DNA of 64,000 bases from Neoceratodus forsteri (taxonomy: Eukaryota; Chordata; Ceratodontiformes; Ceratodontidae): assembly GCA_016271365.2 (NCBI GenBank), contig CM028129.1, forward strand, positions 848,850,501 through 848,914,500, in the 5' to 3' direction. Positions 44,311 to 54,864 of the stretch are shown piece after piece (within the stretch, counting starts at the first letter, position 1; the number at the start of each line of letters is the position of its first letter). Both the position numbers and the translations under genes were made by a program. The notes beneath the pieces are model-generated. The model did not search any database, was not told the origin of the DNA, and was given only the letters and a program-made list of their open reading frames with translations.

Positions 44311-45800
44311 ATTTCATTTATTTATTTATTGAAATTGTTTCACCAGGAAAGGCACACTGAGCAACAAGATGCTCACCTCCCGGTGCGACCTGAGGGAGGG
44401 GGTACATTGGAAAGGATAACATGCAGGTTATCATAAGTACATTTGACAGAATACAGGATAACATACAGGTTATCAATGGGTACATTTGACAGTGTACAGA
44501 AGCATGGGGTTAACAATTAGCACAAGTACTGACATAATAAAGGGTAACAAGGGTAATAAGAATGAGACAGTAAGTGAAGTAGTTGGGTCTAATAAGCCAG
44601 CTATCAAAGCATACTTTGGTACCGCTGGTCAGGCAAGGGAGGGTGATGGAGGTGGGGCACACATGAGATGCTTAAAGGTGTCAGGTGCAGGAGCAGTTTA
44701 CTGTGGAGTAGTTAGCAAGGGCTGTATATGTGGAGCGGGCTGAGGAGGAGTGGCGAATTTGTGGAGGGAGAGCATTCCAGAGATGAAGGAAGTGGTGAGA
44801 GAAAGCAGCTTGGCCAACAGTGGTTCTCTGCCTAGGGATTGAAAGGTGTCGGGAGTTGAGGAACCTCAGAGCATGGATGGATGGGGGGGGAATGATAGTG
44901 TGGAGGCAAGGTAGGCCACCAAGCCAGAACTTTGAGGCATATTTAGCACAATGCATTAAGTGGCGGTTTTCGAGGGAAGGGAAAGTGAGGGAGCAGTAGA
45001 GGTCTCAGTGGTGGGTATGGGGAGGGGCATCGAGAGCAAACCGGCAGAAAGCATTAAACAGGGTGTCTAGTTTGGATAAGACAGACTTGTAGGCTGCACT
45101 GTAGATAATATCATAGTAGTCAAAGGAAGGAAGTATCATCTTTTGAATGAGATCTCGCCAAACTGTAAGGGGGAGGATATTTCGGTTCTGGTATAGGGCA
45201 CCGAGCTTAGGGTGCAGTTTTTTCGAGATGGAATCGACGTGGATGGAGATGGTTAGGTGGTGGTCTAGCCATACTACTAGGTACCGGAAGGAGGTGACAT
45301 TCTCCAGCAAGGTCCCATCCAGGGTGTGGAAAAGAGGGAGGGAGGAAAGCCTGGCTAGGTGTTGACTTGTGTCGAATGTCATGGTGACAGGCTTTTTTTT
45401 GCATTTAAGGAGAGCTGGTGAGAGTTGAACCAATGTTGAACTTTGTTGAAGTCAGCCTGGAAGTCCGAAGCAACCATATCAGGTGATGAGCCAGATGAGA
45501 ATAGGACAGTATCATCAGCGTACATGTGGATTTATGAAGGGGAACAGATTTAAGGCAGGTCATTTAGGAAAATGGAGAACAGGATGGGGCCGAGTACCAA
45601 CCCTTGGGGGACGCCGGTGATCATAGGAAGGGGTGAGGATGTGGCATCTGCAATTCTAACAGATTGTGTTCTGCCTGTGAGATAGGCTTTAAACTAACTG
45701 GCGGTAGATGTGGAGAGGCCAGAGTCAGAGAGGCATGATAGCAGTAAGGGGTGGGAGACAGTGTCGAAAGCTTTAGCCAGGTCAATGAAGATAGCTAAGG
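44311..45800 (-). mobile_element. L2-like LINE, 5'-truncated, minus strand
   Basis: The 3' end lies at the left in an (AAAT)n tail (44311-44331). Moving 5' on the minus strand come the C-terminal part with QAAFSHHFLHLWNALP (about 44830-44770), the TSFRYL...LDHHLTISIHVD block (about 45300-45220) and YADDTVLFSSGSS at about 45535-45495, an intact reverse transcriptase catalytic motif. Next is a GVLGP-type region near 45600 and FIDLAKAFDTVSHPLLL (about 45795-45735). Stops are present. The endonuclease is absent, so the element is 5'-truncated. It sits between the two copies of the 43.6/46.0-kb duplication. Confidence 0.85.
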
Positions 45801-46009
45801 TGATTTTAGTTATAATAGTTACAACCAACCCTAGACACATATCCCTCCATACAACAACTAACTTATACAACTGCAGAAACAACAAAAGAGTAAGAAGAAA
45901 GTATTCCAGATAAGCAGCAGTGGCGGTTACTGTTGCTCGAGTCTGCTCGCTGTTGTGCAGAGGAACCTATGCTATCTAGCATCAACTTATAAAGATCATT
46001 TGAATATGT
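45801..46009. other. Spacer between LINE and duplicated segment
   Basis: Short unassigned DNA. It probably belongs to the duplicated segment's flank. Confidence 0.3.
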
Positions 46010-46560
46010 ATCACATACAGGAACAATAAATGCCAAGGGACTAGCTTATTTATATCAGAATGCCTAATTGAGATCATATTTTTTTGGGGTTCCTTCTAGA
46101 ACTTGATGACAGAACCACAGGGAGGTCAGGGAACTTGCTAAAGGCACAGTGGCATTTTATTAACCTACTGACTTATCTTACACAGTGTTGTGTTCAAATC
46201 TCTAGTCCACATTGCAACTGTTTTGGTTTTCACACTTCTGAAAAATGACAAGAACAACTAAAAACAGTGGTAACTAAACAAGTACTGCATATTAGTCATT
46301 TCAATTAATACAGTGTTTCAGGAAGAACTGTAAGCACTCTCCTCTTCTCACCCTTGCATCCATATATTTGTAAAAACATTGTAATTCAGGGATGGTTCTA
46401 GAAATGCAGTGGGGTGGGGGGGATCAATGCATGTGGTGGTGTTGGTGGGAATCAATGTATTTACCATAACCCACGCATTATTAACTTAAGGGCATCTCTG
46501 TCTCAGCCTCTAACCTGCATTCTGATCAAATTGCACTCTGGTTAAAACCAGAGTGACTAT
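46010..46560 (+). repeat. Duplicated segment, right copy
   Basis: Counterpart of 43600-44240, with the same ordered blocks and a G-rich expansion at about 46405-46425. Confidence 0.7.
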
Positions 46561-47184
46561 GTCCCATGCGACCTGATTAAGGAAGCTCATCTAAATTGCT
46601 TATTGCTGTTTATCAGTGCAACTTGCATACATATGACTCCTCACAGTAACTGGGTCCTGCAAGGCACTCTGCATTTATTGTCTGCTTAAAACTGTGCATC
46701 ACTTGGTTGAGAGTGTTGCATTATCAGACACTAAAATGGACTAAACAATGGAATAGTTGCTACAGCACCACTATTTGAATATAGGTATGTCTAGAGATCC
46801 TGGATTACAACATGTTGAGACCCCTGAACAATAGCATTTTAAAGATCTTAAAAACAGAATAAAATATGTTTTTTCTCTGTTACAGTGCTGTGACTCCATT
46901 GAGGGATTCTAGTGATATAACTACCTGAAGAGTGAAGCTCGAGAGGTTTTTGATGTCCCTAGAATCCCGAGATGCAACTGCAGCAATTTAACAGATAAAA
47001 ACCAAAATGTTTTGGTAATATTGTACATAGTACATCTGCCAGTCTCATTACAAATACCATTACCTGTTGTCACACCACCCATCCCTACACCAGACTGCAA
47101 CTACAAAACCAAATACCCTGACTTGCCATCAAACTGCCTGCCACAACTTTGAACTGCAACCTCAAAGCTAAATATGATACTTGC
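46561..47184. other. Intergenic DNA
   Basis: No gene or known element was recognised. Confidence 0.4.
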
Positions 47185-47275
47185 TGTCAGACAGAGAGAA
47201 AGAGAGAGGCAGTCACTTGTATATGTGCAGGGAGGGAGGGAGGGAGAGAGAGAGAGAGAAAGAGAGATAGAGACC
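47185..47275. repeat. (GA)n/(GGGA)n low-complexity tract
   Basis: Runs of GAGA and GGGAGGGA, interrupted near 47212-47230. Confidence 0.85.
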
Positions 47276-47389
47276 TTTACTTGTCATGACACCACCCATC
47301 CCCACAGCAAACTGTACCAACAAACCCAAATACTATGACTTGCTATGAAACCACCTCCCCTATATAGAACTGCGACCACAGATTTTTAT

Positions 47390-47680
47390 ATATTTTCCCT
47401 GGTCTCCAGTGGTACCCCTCCTGATTGTCATCCTCATAATATTTCTTTCCCTGGTGTCTAGTGGCACACCCCAACCTTTGATTCCCCTCCACATAAATCC
47501 TTTATGTATCTCTGGTGTCAAGTGATGCTCCCCACCCTCCAATGCATGATCCCATAACACTGCATTTATCTCTTGTGTCTAGTGGCACCCCCACCTTCCA
47601 ATGGCCATCCCTCTTGGTAGTTATGCTTGCCCTGGTGTCTAGTGGCACTGCCACACCCTCCAATGTCTTTGGAGCCTGAA
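47390..47680. repeat. ~58-bp subrepeat array, five units
   Basis: CCCTGGTGTCTAGTGGCAC-like starts occur near 47397, 47450, 47508, 47570 and 47629, each followed by C-rich sequence. The unit resembles the ~67-bp CCCTGGTGG(T/C)CTAGTGG array at 36050-36270. The minus-strand open frames (GVPLDTRDT-like) are translations of the units. Confidence 0.7.
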
Positions 47681-48534
47681 AAAAGCATCTCTGAATAACA
47701 TTGCTGAACATCTAATTTAATTCAGCAATGACATGCGTAAGGCCAAAACTGATCTAGATAGCAGGGGAATGTAGACTAGCAATGTATGCACTAACCACTG
47801 AGCCACCTAACTGCACTTTCTAATTGTTGTGATACAAACACTGAATAATACATATACACATGTGTGCATATATATTGCAGTATATCAGCACACTGTCTAC
47901 ACACACAGAGCATTGCCACATACACACACTAGCACACATACACTGCCTTATATGGCATTCATTTAGTTATACATTTAACCCTAACTTTTGTTGTGTGTAG
48001 GATAAGCACTGTGACACACTAACAGAGATACACTGCTTCATGTTCCAAACAGTGCACACTACTATAGTATAGCATTACAGCTATTTGCAAACTGACTAAG
48101 AAAAGGTTAATGTACCAGGAAAAGGGTTACCAAAGTGCCACACAGGGACACACACACACACACACACACATAGTCCTCTTGCTGATGTGAACAGAATTTA
48201 GAGACCATTGTTTCTGCCTACATGCAATATCCCTTTCTTAGCCTTCTTTGTTGTATTAACTTTCACCAATTAATTTCAAAAATATAGATAATAACCAGAA
48301 TACCTGGTAAAAAAAAATCATTACGTGATTAATATAAGTTAATGAGTTATTTACCGTTGTCCTGTTTTTTAACTCTTGCAGATCTCCTGAATTGATCACA
48401 GCACCTAGCTCTGTGATGAACTGAAACTTTTCCCAATAGCATTGAAATCTGAACCTTCCTCCTCAATCTCAATTACAGTTTATGGCTGGAAAAGGCTGAC
48501 TAAGTTGACATGTTTATGAGCTATGAAACTTTCT
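47681..48534. other. Intergenic DNA with (CA)n tract
   Basis: A (CA)n tract lies at about 48148-48171. No gene was recognised. Confidence 0.4.
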
Positions 48535-50654
48535 TGAAAGAGAATAGTACCCAGACAGGGTGGAAGAACAATGGGGAATAATAAAAACTGCCATCACAGA
48601 GCCTTTGTGTGAAGCAAATAAACAAAACAAAACGATGTAAGAACCACTATGGTTCTCAAAGGAAGTGGCAGTGAAGGTTCAAGAGAAAAAGAAAGCATTC
48701 AGGAAGTACAAGGAATCACAGAAGGAGCAGGACAGAGAACTGTATCAGTTAAAGCAAAAGGAAGCTGGGAAGGCAGTCAGAACAGCAAAGGCCCAAACTG
48801 AGGAAAAGATAGCCAACTCAGTTAAAAAGGGGGATAAAACCTTTTATAGGTACATCAGGAGCGAAGGAAGACCAAGGGAGGGATAGTGAGGCTTAATAAA
48901 GTGGAGGGAGGGTGGGCAGAGGATGACTGTGAAAAGGCAGAGATACTAAACAAATATTTTTGCTCAGTATTTACAAATGAAGAGGGGGAGGTACCTAAAA
49001 CAAACAGTAGAAACACTCTGGATACAGAAGTTGTTATCAGCCCATTTACAGAAGAAAGGGTTATGAAAGAACTCTTAAAACTGAAGGTGGACAAAGCAAT
49101 GGGGCCTGATGGGATTCATCCAGAATTCTAAAAGAACTAAGGGTAGAACTAGTGACACCACTGACTACCCTCTTTAACAAATCATGGGAGGATGGGGTGG
49201 TACCCGAGGACTGGAGGAGGGCAGATGTGATTCCCCTTCACAAAAGTGGGAGCAAGGCAGAAGCAGGAAACTACAGACCTGTTAGTTTAACCTCAGTGAT
49301 AGGAAAATGATGGAATCACTTCGAAGGAAAGAATTGTCGAGTATCTAGAGGCCAGAGGGCACAGGACCCAAGGCAGCATGGATTCCAGCGGAAGGTCATG
49401 CCAGATGAATCTGATAGATTTTGACTGGGTGACCAAAGTAGTAGATCAGGAAGGACTGTGGACATGGCCTACCTAGACTTTAGCAAGGCATTTGACACAG
49501 TCCCACACAAAAGATTAATATACAAGTTAGCCAGCCTGGGAGTGGGTCCCAAGATGATAGCCTGGGTAAAGAATTGGCTGGAGAATAGGACACAGAGAGT
49601 AATAGTAAATGGAGTCCACTCTGAAGAAAGGGGGGTTACTAGTGGGGTACCGCAGGGTTCAGTATTGGGACCGGTCCTCTTCAATGTCTTTATAAGTGAC
49701 ATTGCAGAGGGGCTGGAAGGAAAAGTATGTCTCTTTGCAGATGACACAAAGATCTGCAACAGAGTTGATGCACAAGGTGGGGTGGAAAAGGATGCTAAGG
49801 GACTTGGCAAGGTTAGAGGAATGGTCAAATGTATGGCAGCTTAGATTCAATGCTAAGAAGTGCAAGGTAATGCACCTGGGAAACAAAAACCCAGGGGAAG
49901 AGTACATAATGGGGGGGTGAGATACTAACAATAACAAAAAGGGAAAGGGACCTGGGGGTAGTCATATCAGATGACCTAAAGGTGGGCAAGCAGTGTGAGA
50001 GGGCAGTAAGAAGGGCTGGGGGGATACTGGGATGCATAGCAAGAGGCATCACCAGTAGAAAACAGGAAGTTATTATCCCTCTGTACAGACAGCTGGTGAG
50101 ACCCTCTGGAGTACTGTGTGCAGTTCTGGAGACCCAATCTCTGCAAAGACATAGACAGGATGGAAGCTGTCCAGAGGAGGGCAACTAAAATGGTGCAGGG
50201 TCTGCACTGGAGAACATATGAAGAGAGACTTAAGGAGCTTAATATGTATAGCCTTGAGGAAAGGAGGAGAGGGGGACATGATAGAAACTTTTAAGTACCT
50301 CAAGGGAATCAACAAAGTCCAAGAGGGTAGCATCTTTCAAAAAAAGAGGTGTGCAAGAACAAGGGGGCACAATTTGAAGATGGGGGGGCAGTTCAGAGGT
50401 AATTTAAGGAAGTATTTTTTCACAGAGAGGGTTGTGGATACATGGAACGGCCTTCTGGTGGAGATTGTGGAGTCAAAAACAGTGGTGGAATTCAAGCATG
50501 CATGGGACAGTCATAAGGCAGTTCTACGGGGTGGAGGTAGGAAGAAGTAGGCTGCTGGTTAACTAGGATCTGCAGCTTATCCAGTAGGTAGGGAAATAGG
50601 CAGAATGGGTGGGCCAAGCAGTCCTTATCTGCCGTCAAATTCTATGTTTCTATG
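48535..50654 (+). mobile_element. CR1-family LINE, 5'-truncated
   Basis: The element starts inside ORF2 after the endonuclease and ends at 50654 in CCGTCAAATTCTATGTTTCTATG, the CR1 tail. Endonuclease and ORF1 are missing, a typical 5' truncation. It carries frameshifts around 48890, 49130-49450, 49840 and 50110-50220. Confidence 0.9.
48665..50550 (+). pseudogene. CR1 ORF2 reverse transcriptase, broken
   Basis: The linker helix region is at 48665-48886 (EKKKAFRKYKESQKEQDREL). The N-terminal RT part is at 48886-49131 (CSVFTNEEGEV, KAMGPDGIHPEF). The RT core is at 49458-49844 with YLDFSKAFDTVPH, SGVPQGSVLGPVLF and the catalytic FADDTKIC (about 49733-49757). The C-terminal part is at about 50090-50550, with [20 protein letters not shown] and FFTERVVDTWNGLL. 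RT motifs are intact locally, but the domains lie in different frames, so the enzyme cannot be made. Confidence 0.9.
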
Positions 50655-50775
50655 ACTGAAGCTAGTAACCATGTTATCACATAAAATAGTGCAGTACAAC
50701 ACTGCTCAGCTGAATGAACACAGCAAACTGCTTCAATTTGCAGAGTGATTGCACTTAACCTCTGATTTTGTCTAG

Positions 50776-51358
50776 TTCTTAGAGAGTGAGGCTTCATTTG
50801 GAATACTGTGTCCAGTTCTGGAGGCTGCATCTCTGTGAAGAGATATACAGGGTGGAGGCAGTTCAAAGAAGGGCAACAAAGATGGTGAAGGGCCTGCACC
50901 AAAAGTCATATGAGGAGAGACTGGGAGACCTCAATGTATACCCTGGAGGAGAGGAGAGGAGAGGAGAGACAGGGAAGATATGATAGAAACCTACAAATAT
51001 CTAAAAGGCATAAATAGAGTACCAGAGGTTAGCATCTTTCAGAAAATAAGATGTCCAGGAATGAGGGGGCATGACATGAGGTTTGAAGGGGGTGAACTAA
51101 GGGGTAGCATGAGGAAATATTTCTTAACAGAAATGGTGTTGGATGTATGGAATAGACTCCCAGCAGAGGTGGTGAGGGTGAACACAGTGGGGGAATTCAA
51201 ACATGCATGAGACAGGTATAGGGGAACCGCAGCAATAGGAATGAGGAGGTAAAACTCAAGATCAAGTAGGATCTGCGGCTTTCACAGTAGGCAGGAAAAA
51301 TAGGAAGACCTGTTGGGCCTAGCGGTCCTTGTCTGTCATCATTTCTATGCTTCTATGT
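50776..51358 (+). mobile_element. CR1-family LINE, short 3' fragment
   Basis: This second, separate 3' fragment begins at the [16 protein letters not shown] region (about 50790) and continues through [18 protein letters not shown] and MIETYKYLKGINRVPE (50980). It ends in CTGTCATCATTTCTATGCTTCTATG. It duplicates the C-terminal region of the CR1 just upstream, but with different substitutions, so it is an independent insertion and not a tandem copy. Confidence 0.85.
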
Positions 51359-51446
51359 AGTCCATTTGGAATCTGGAGAGCTCCATTTTCTACTGTGATG
51401 ACAAGATGTCTGTAGAGCTTCACCCTGCAGCTGTGATAAAATAGGG

Positions 51447-51585
51447 GCAACCATACACAACTCACTTTGTGTTTCCATCTCAAGATTGAATTAAAAGCAT
51501 GGACCTCTCGAGTTTCACTCTTGAGGTCCATATGCTGCTATCTCAACCCCGTGATGGAAACACAGATTCATTGTGTATGGTCACC
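51447..51585. repeat. 139-bp foldback element
   Basis: The left arm GCAACCATACACAA...TTTGTGTTTCCATC...GCATGGACCTC is mirrored by the right arm GAGGTCCATATGC...GATGGAAACACA...TTGTGTATGGTCACC, with a ~12-nt centre. This is a hairpin-type MITE or foldback. No target duplication was recognised. Confidence 0.7.
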
Positions 51586-52380
51586 TATGCATTATTCCTT
51601 ATATTATGATCTTAGTTAGAATGCAACCAATGGGATATATTTTCAGGCTATGATATAATCTATTTGTTCCACATTTAATTGATTGAGTTGAGATACAAAA
51701 TGCATTTTTGTCCATGTGACAGGACTCTAATATAATGCATGCCAGTGTCTGTCAAGAGCACTTTGTTATACCTAAAGGTTCTAGTGTGCTAGACCGTAAA
51801 CATCAGACAACCTTCTGACAATGCTTTTTAATGTTTGCTGTATAAAAAAACAGACACTTGAAGTAACTCAGATACTTACTGTATCCCTCTGCTTATAAGA
51901 CTAGAAGTTTGTAATGCTATGAATATAGCAGTTTCATATTATTTGGGGGGTCTCCTCCTATAGCTACTTAGTGAACATTATTAATGGTAAACTCTAATGT
52001 ACTGTTAAAGATGTTAGTTCAGGGTTGTCCCTAACTTCTGAAGAACTAATTATGCCTAGCTCCAGTCTGTGGTTTAAACTCTGAAGGTCATCATCCTTGG
52101 GCCAAAATGGAGATGACTTTGTGGCCTATGGAGGAATCAACTCTCCAAACCTGCCTCTGTTAAGGAGGAACAATCCTAAGGATACTCAGGAATGTTGATC
52201 CAAGACTGACCCACTAGTGTGCTTTTCTATAAGTTGACACATGCTTGATCTCTTTATTATAATTCAATGTATTTGAAGCTCATTTCTGGTCTTGAATGAT
52301 ATACTAAAAAGAATAACATTACAAGCCTGATATGCATTTATCCTCCTTTTATCTCTTTGGGAGTCCTACAATTATGAAAT
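51586..52380. other. Intergenic DNA
   Basis: No gene or element recognised. Confidence 0.4.
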
Positions 52381-52517
52381 GAAAAACAAGAAAACTGCAC
52401 GCAGGAGCCCCAAAATAGATGACAAAAATAATAATGTAAGCCAGCAGTGCTTGATTAACTTTATTCTTTTTGTAATTCATTTTTTTTTTTGCTCCTGAGT
52501 GCAGTTTTCTTGTTTTC
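52381..52517. repeat. Short element with 27-bp inverted ends
   Basis: GAAAAACAAGAAAACTGCAC...GCAGGAGC at 52381-52407 is the reverse complement, with two mismatches, of 52491-52517. It could be a small MITE. No domain or target duplication was seen. Confidence 0.55.
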
Positions 52518-52775
52518 CAATATGTATTGGGGCTGGTGGTCTCTCACTGCACCACCTACAATCCAAGATACATTGCTACTTTTGTTTTCCTGAAATTATG
52601 AAACACTGATTCTCCGGTGGTTCAGTAATAGCTCTTTGTGCTACAGAGTGTGGGAGAGGATGCAGGAGTTGCCTAAACAATTCTGCGCTTGAATCCAACT
52701 GAGAGTAGATGCCTAAAATATATAATGTGGTCACCCTCCAAAACAAAAAAGGCTTACCTTGTGACCCTATATACT

Positions 52776-53126
52776 AGAGCTGTGTGGAATGCAGTATTCC
52801 TCCAGTGAAATTCGTGGGGCACGGCAATTTCTGCTTCCAAAATGCTTTTCAAATTTTTTTTTTTAATTCTGCAAAATTCTGAAAAGCATTTCCACGTGGA
52901 AAAATATTCTGTGGATTACGTAATGCATGGAATATTATCAGCAGTTTTGTGGAACATGAATCTGCAGTTTGCTTGAACTATGGTACTGTATAGGATTCTG
53001 TACTTACCATTATGCTTTCAGTATTTTGGAATTCTGCTTCTGATGTAATTCTGAAGAATTAGATGGAATTTAAGAAATTCTGTGGAATTCTGGCAGAAGC
53101 AGAATTTTAAAATTCCACACACCTCT
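52776..53126. mobile_element. Small DNA-transposon-like element (351 bp)
   Basis: The ends AGAGCTGTGTGGAAT (52776-52790) and ATTCCACACACCTCT (53112-53126) are inverted repeats with one mismatch. The inside is rich in AATTCTG/CAGAATT motifs. The family is uncertain (a hAT-like MITE is possible). An exact target duplication was not found. Confidence 0.5.
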
Positions 53127-53207
53127 TCTATCTACATTACCACATTCAACTGTGGCTATCAAGTAGAATATGGCCTCTGCCTCCATGGAAGTTGGTCACG
53201 GCATGTA

Positions 53208-53998
53208 CAGTGCACTCCACTTATAGCACCCACGCTTTAAATTGGAGGCCGCTTAGATTGAGCAATTCTTCGAAACCAAATGCCATTCCAATAGACCCCC
53301 ATGTTAAAAATGTGGTTATAGCAATCGTTAGCTGCCTGCTATTTCGGGCAGATTAGTTGGTAGTTAGTGTCAATTCACACTTCAGCATGCAGTCACGGAG
53401 CTTGCCAAATTGTGAACTGACACTAATTAGCAGCTTATCTTCCCCAAATAGTGTTTCAGTTTCCACCTGCTCAGACTTGAACAGTGCTCACACTCTGATC
53501 CCTACTAGTCTCATCCTCACTAGTCCTATAGCTATGCACATTTTAAGCCCCCAGGCTCCCCTTCTGATAACTACTGTACCTTGTCTTGTGGAAATTGTCT
53601 TGTGGTAATTCAGGATTTCTGAGATGTTTCAGCCATTTGACATGGTTCCCCAACTCTGCATACAGTACTGTATTTTAAAAACTCCCAATCACAGATCTAG
53701 CATTACATGTACAGTACTGTAATTAGAGAGAGCCGCAACTACAATCTTTCCTTGTGACTCTTCCCTCTTGCCATCAATGACCAAAAAACCAAAAAGAGCA
53801 GAAACAGCATGTGGATCCATAGACACAAGGGACACCTTACAATCTCCGACCTTTCAGGCCCCTTTCACTGCACGGAAAGTGAGTTACAGTACTGTCTCTT
53901 TTTTCTACCTTTTTTCTACCTTGATGTTACACTGACCACTCACTATAAAGGGCAAAATGCTTCTGCACAAACGTGCCCATTTTAAGCGGTGGGGACTG
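53208..53998 (+). mobile_element. Tc1/mariner-like (pogo/Tigger-type) remnant
   Basis: CAGTGCACTCCACTTATAGC at the left and GCGGTGGGGACTG at the right are imperfect inverted repeats, each flanked by TA (53206-53207 and 53999-54000), the mariner target. A short plus-strand stretch near 53780 (MTKKPKRAETACGSIDTRDT) could be the remains of a transposase start. Only a small fraction of a transposase would be present, so this is a deletion derivative. Confidence 0.5.
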
Positions 53999-54217
53999 TA
54001 CATGCACTGCACCAGTGATGTGGTTAATAAGAACTGGGAGCAGAGGTTCTCAGTCAAGGATTCCCTTTTAGAAAGAAAAAATGCTTGAGGAAATTAATTA
54101 AGATTTAATGGCAAAATAATGTCAGAAACACTGCAGAGTGGTATCAAGTTGAATGCATTAATCAACAACATGATGTGAGAAAGACTGCTAAGACATCTTG
54201 GTGCCATCATGACATAA
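53999..54217. other. Short unassigned spacer
   Basis: No feature recognised between the mariner-like remnant and the LINE tail. Confidence 0.35.
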
Positions 54218-54860
54218 GTAGTAGTAGTAAAAAACTTTCTTTATACAGGCAATTTTTTTACCATAGGGCCTAGAAAGCCCTGTTTTCATGGCAAACCTGT
54301 AGGTTACATAATAAGTTTCAGCACAGGGAAATGACTGAAAATACACAGTTCTACACAAATTTATAACTTACAATGACAAGACTGTCAACATAATACAAGT
54401 TATATACATTATTGCAACCTCAGACCCATAATAGCAGCAACAAATGTGCAATTTAGGTTTAGTGAATTGTTTAAATGTATTAACACACAATGACAAGTCC
54501 CTCCACTGACTTAGGAGGCTATTCCAAGCACTCGCTGCCCGATATTTGAAGGACATGTCCCCATATCTGTTTCTTACCTTGGGAATCTTTAACCGGAAGT
54601 TATTATCCCTCAGAGAATAGTTATGGCTTGGCTGCTCAATTGAATTTACCAATCTACTGGGCTCTCCAGACCTCAAGCTTCTGAAAAATAGTATAGCTCA
54701 TTTGTGGCCTCTTTTGTGTTGAAGAGAATTCCAGGCTAGTTCACGATAAAGTGCACAGTGATGAACATCAAAATGATATTTGAGAACAAATCTGGCTATT
54801 TTGTGATAAATCACATCCAATCTGCATAAACCGCAAGTGCTAAGTCTCTCTAAGACCTAG
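54218..54860 (-). mobile_element. L2-like LINE 3' fragment, minus strand
   Basis: The minus frame 54676-54368 reads SLRDNNFRLKIPKVRNRYGD followed by MSFKYRAASAWNSLLSQWRD, the conserved C-terminal end of L2/CR1-group ORF2 proteins. The 3' end is near 54218 in a (TAG)n/AAAG tail. The RT core is missing. Confidence 0.75.
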
Positions 54861-54864
54861 TTGA

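Noticed and set aside
47360..47711. Minus frames with repeated VPLDTRD peptides
   Set aside because: Direct translation of the ~58-bp subrepeats.
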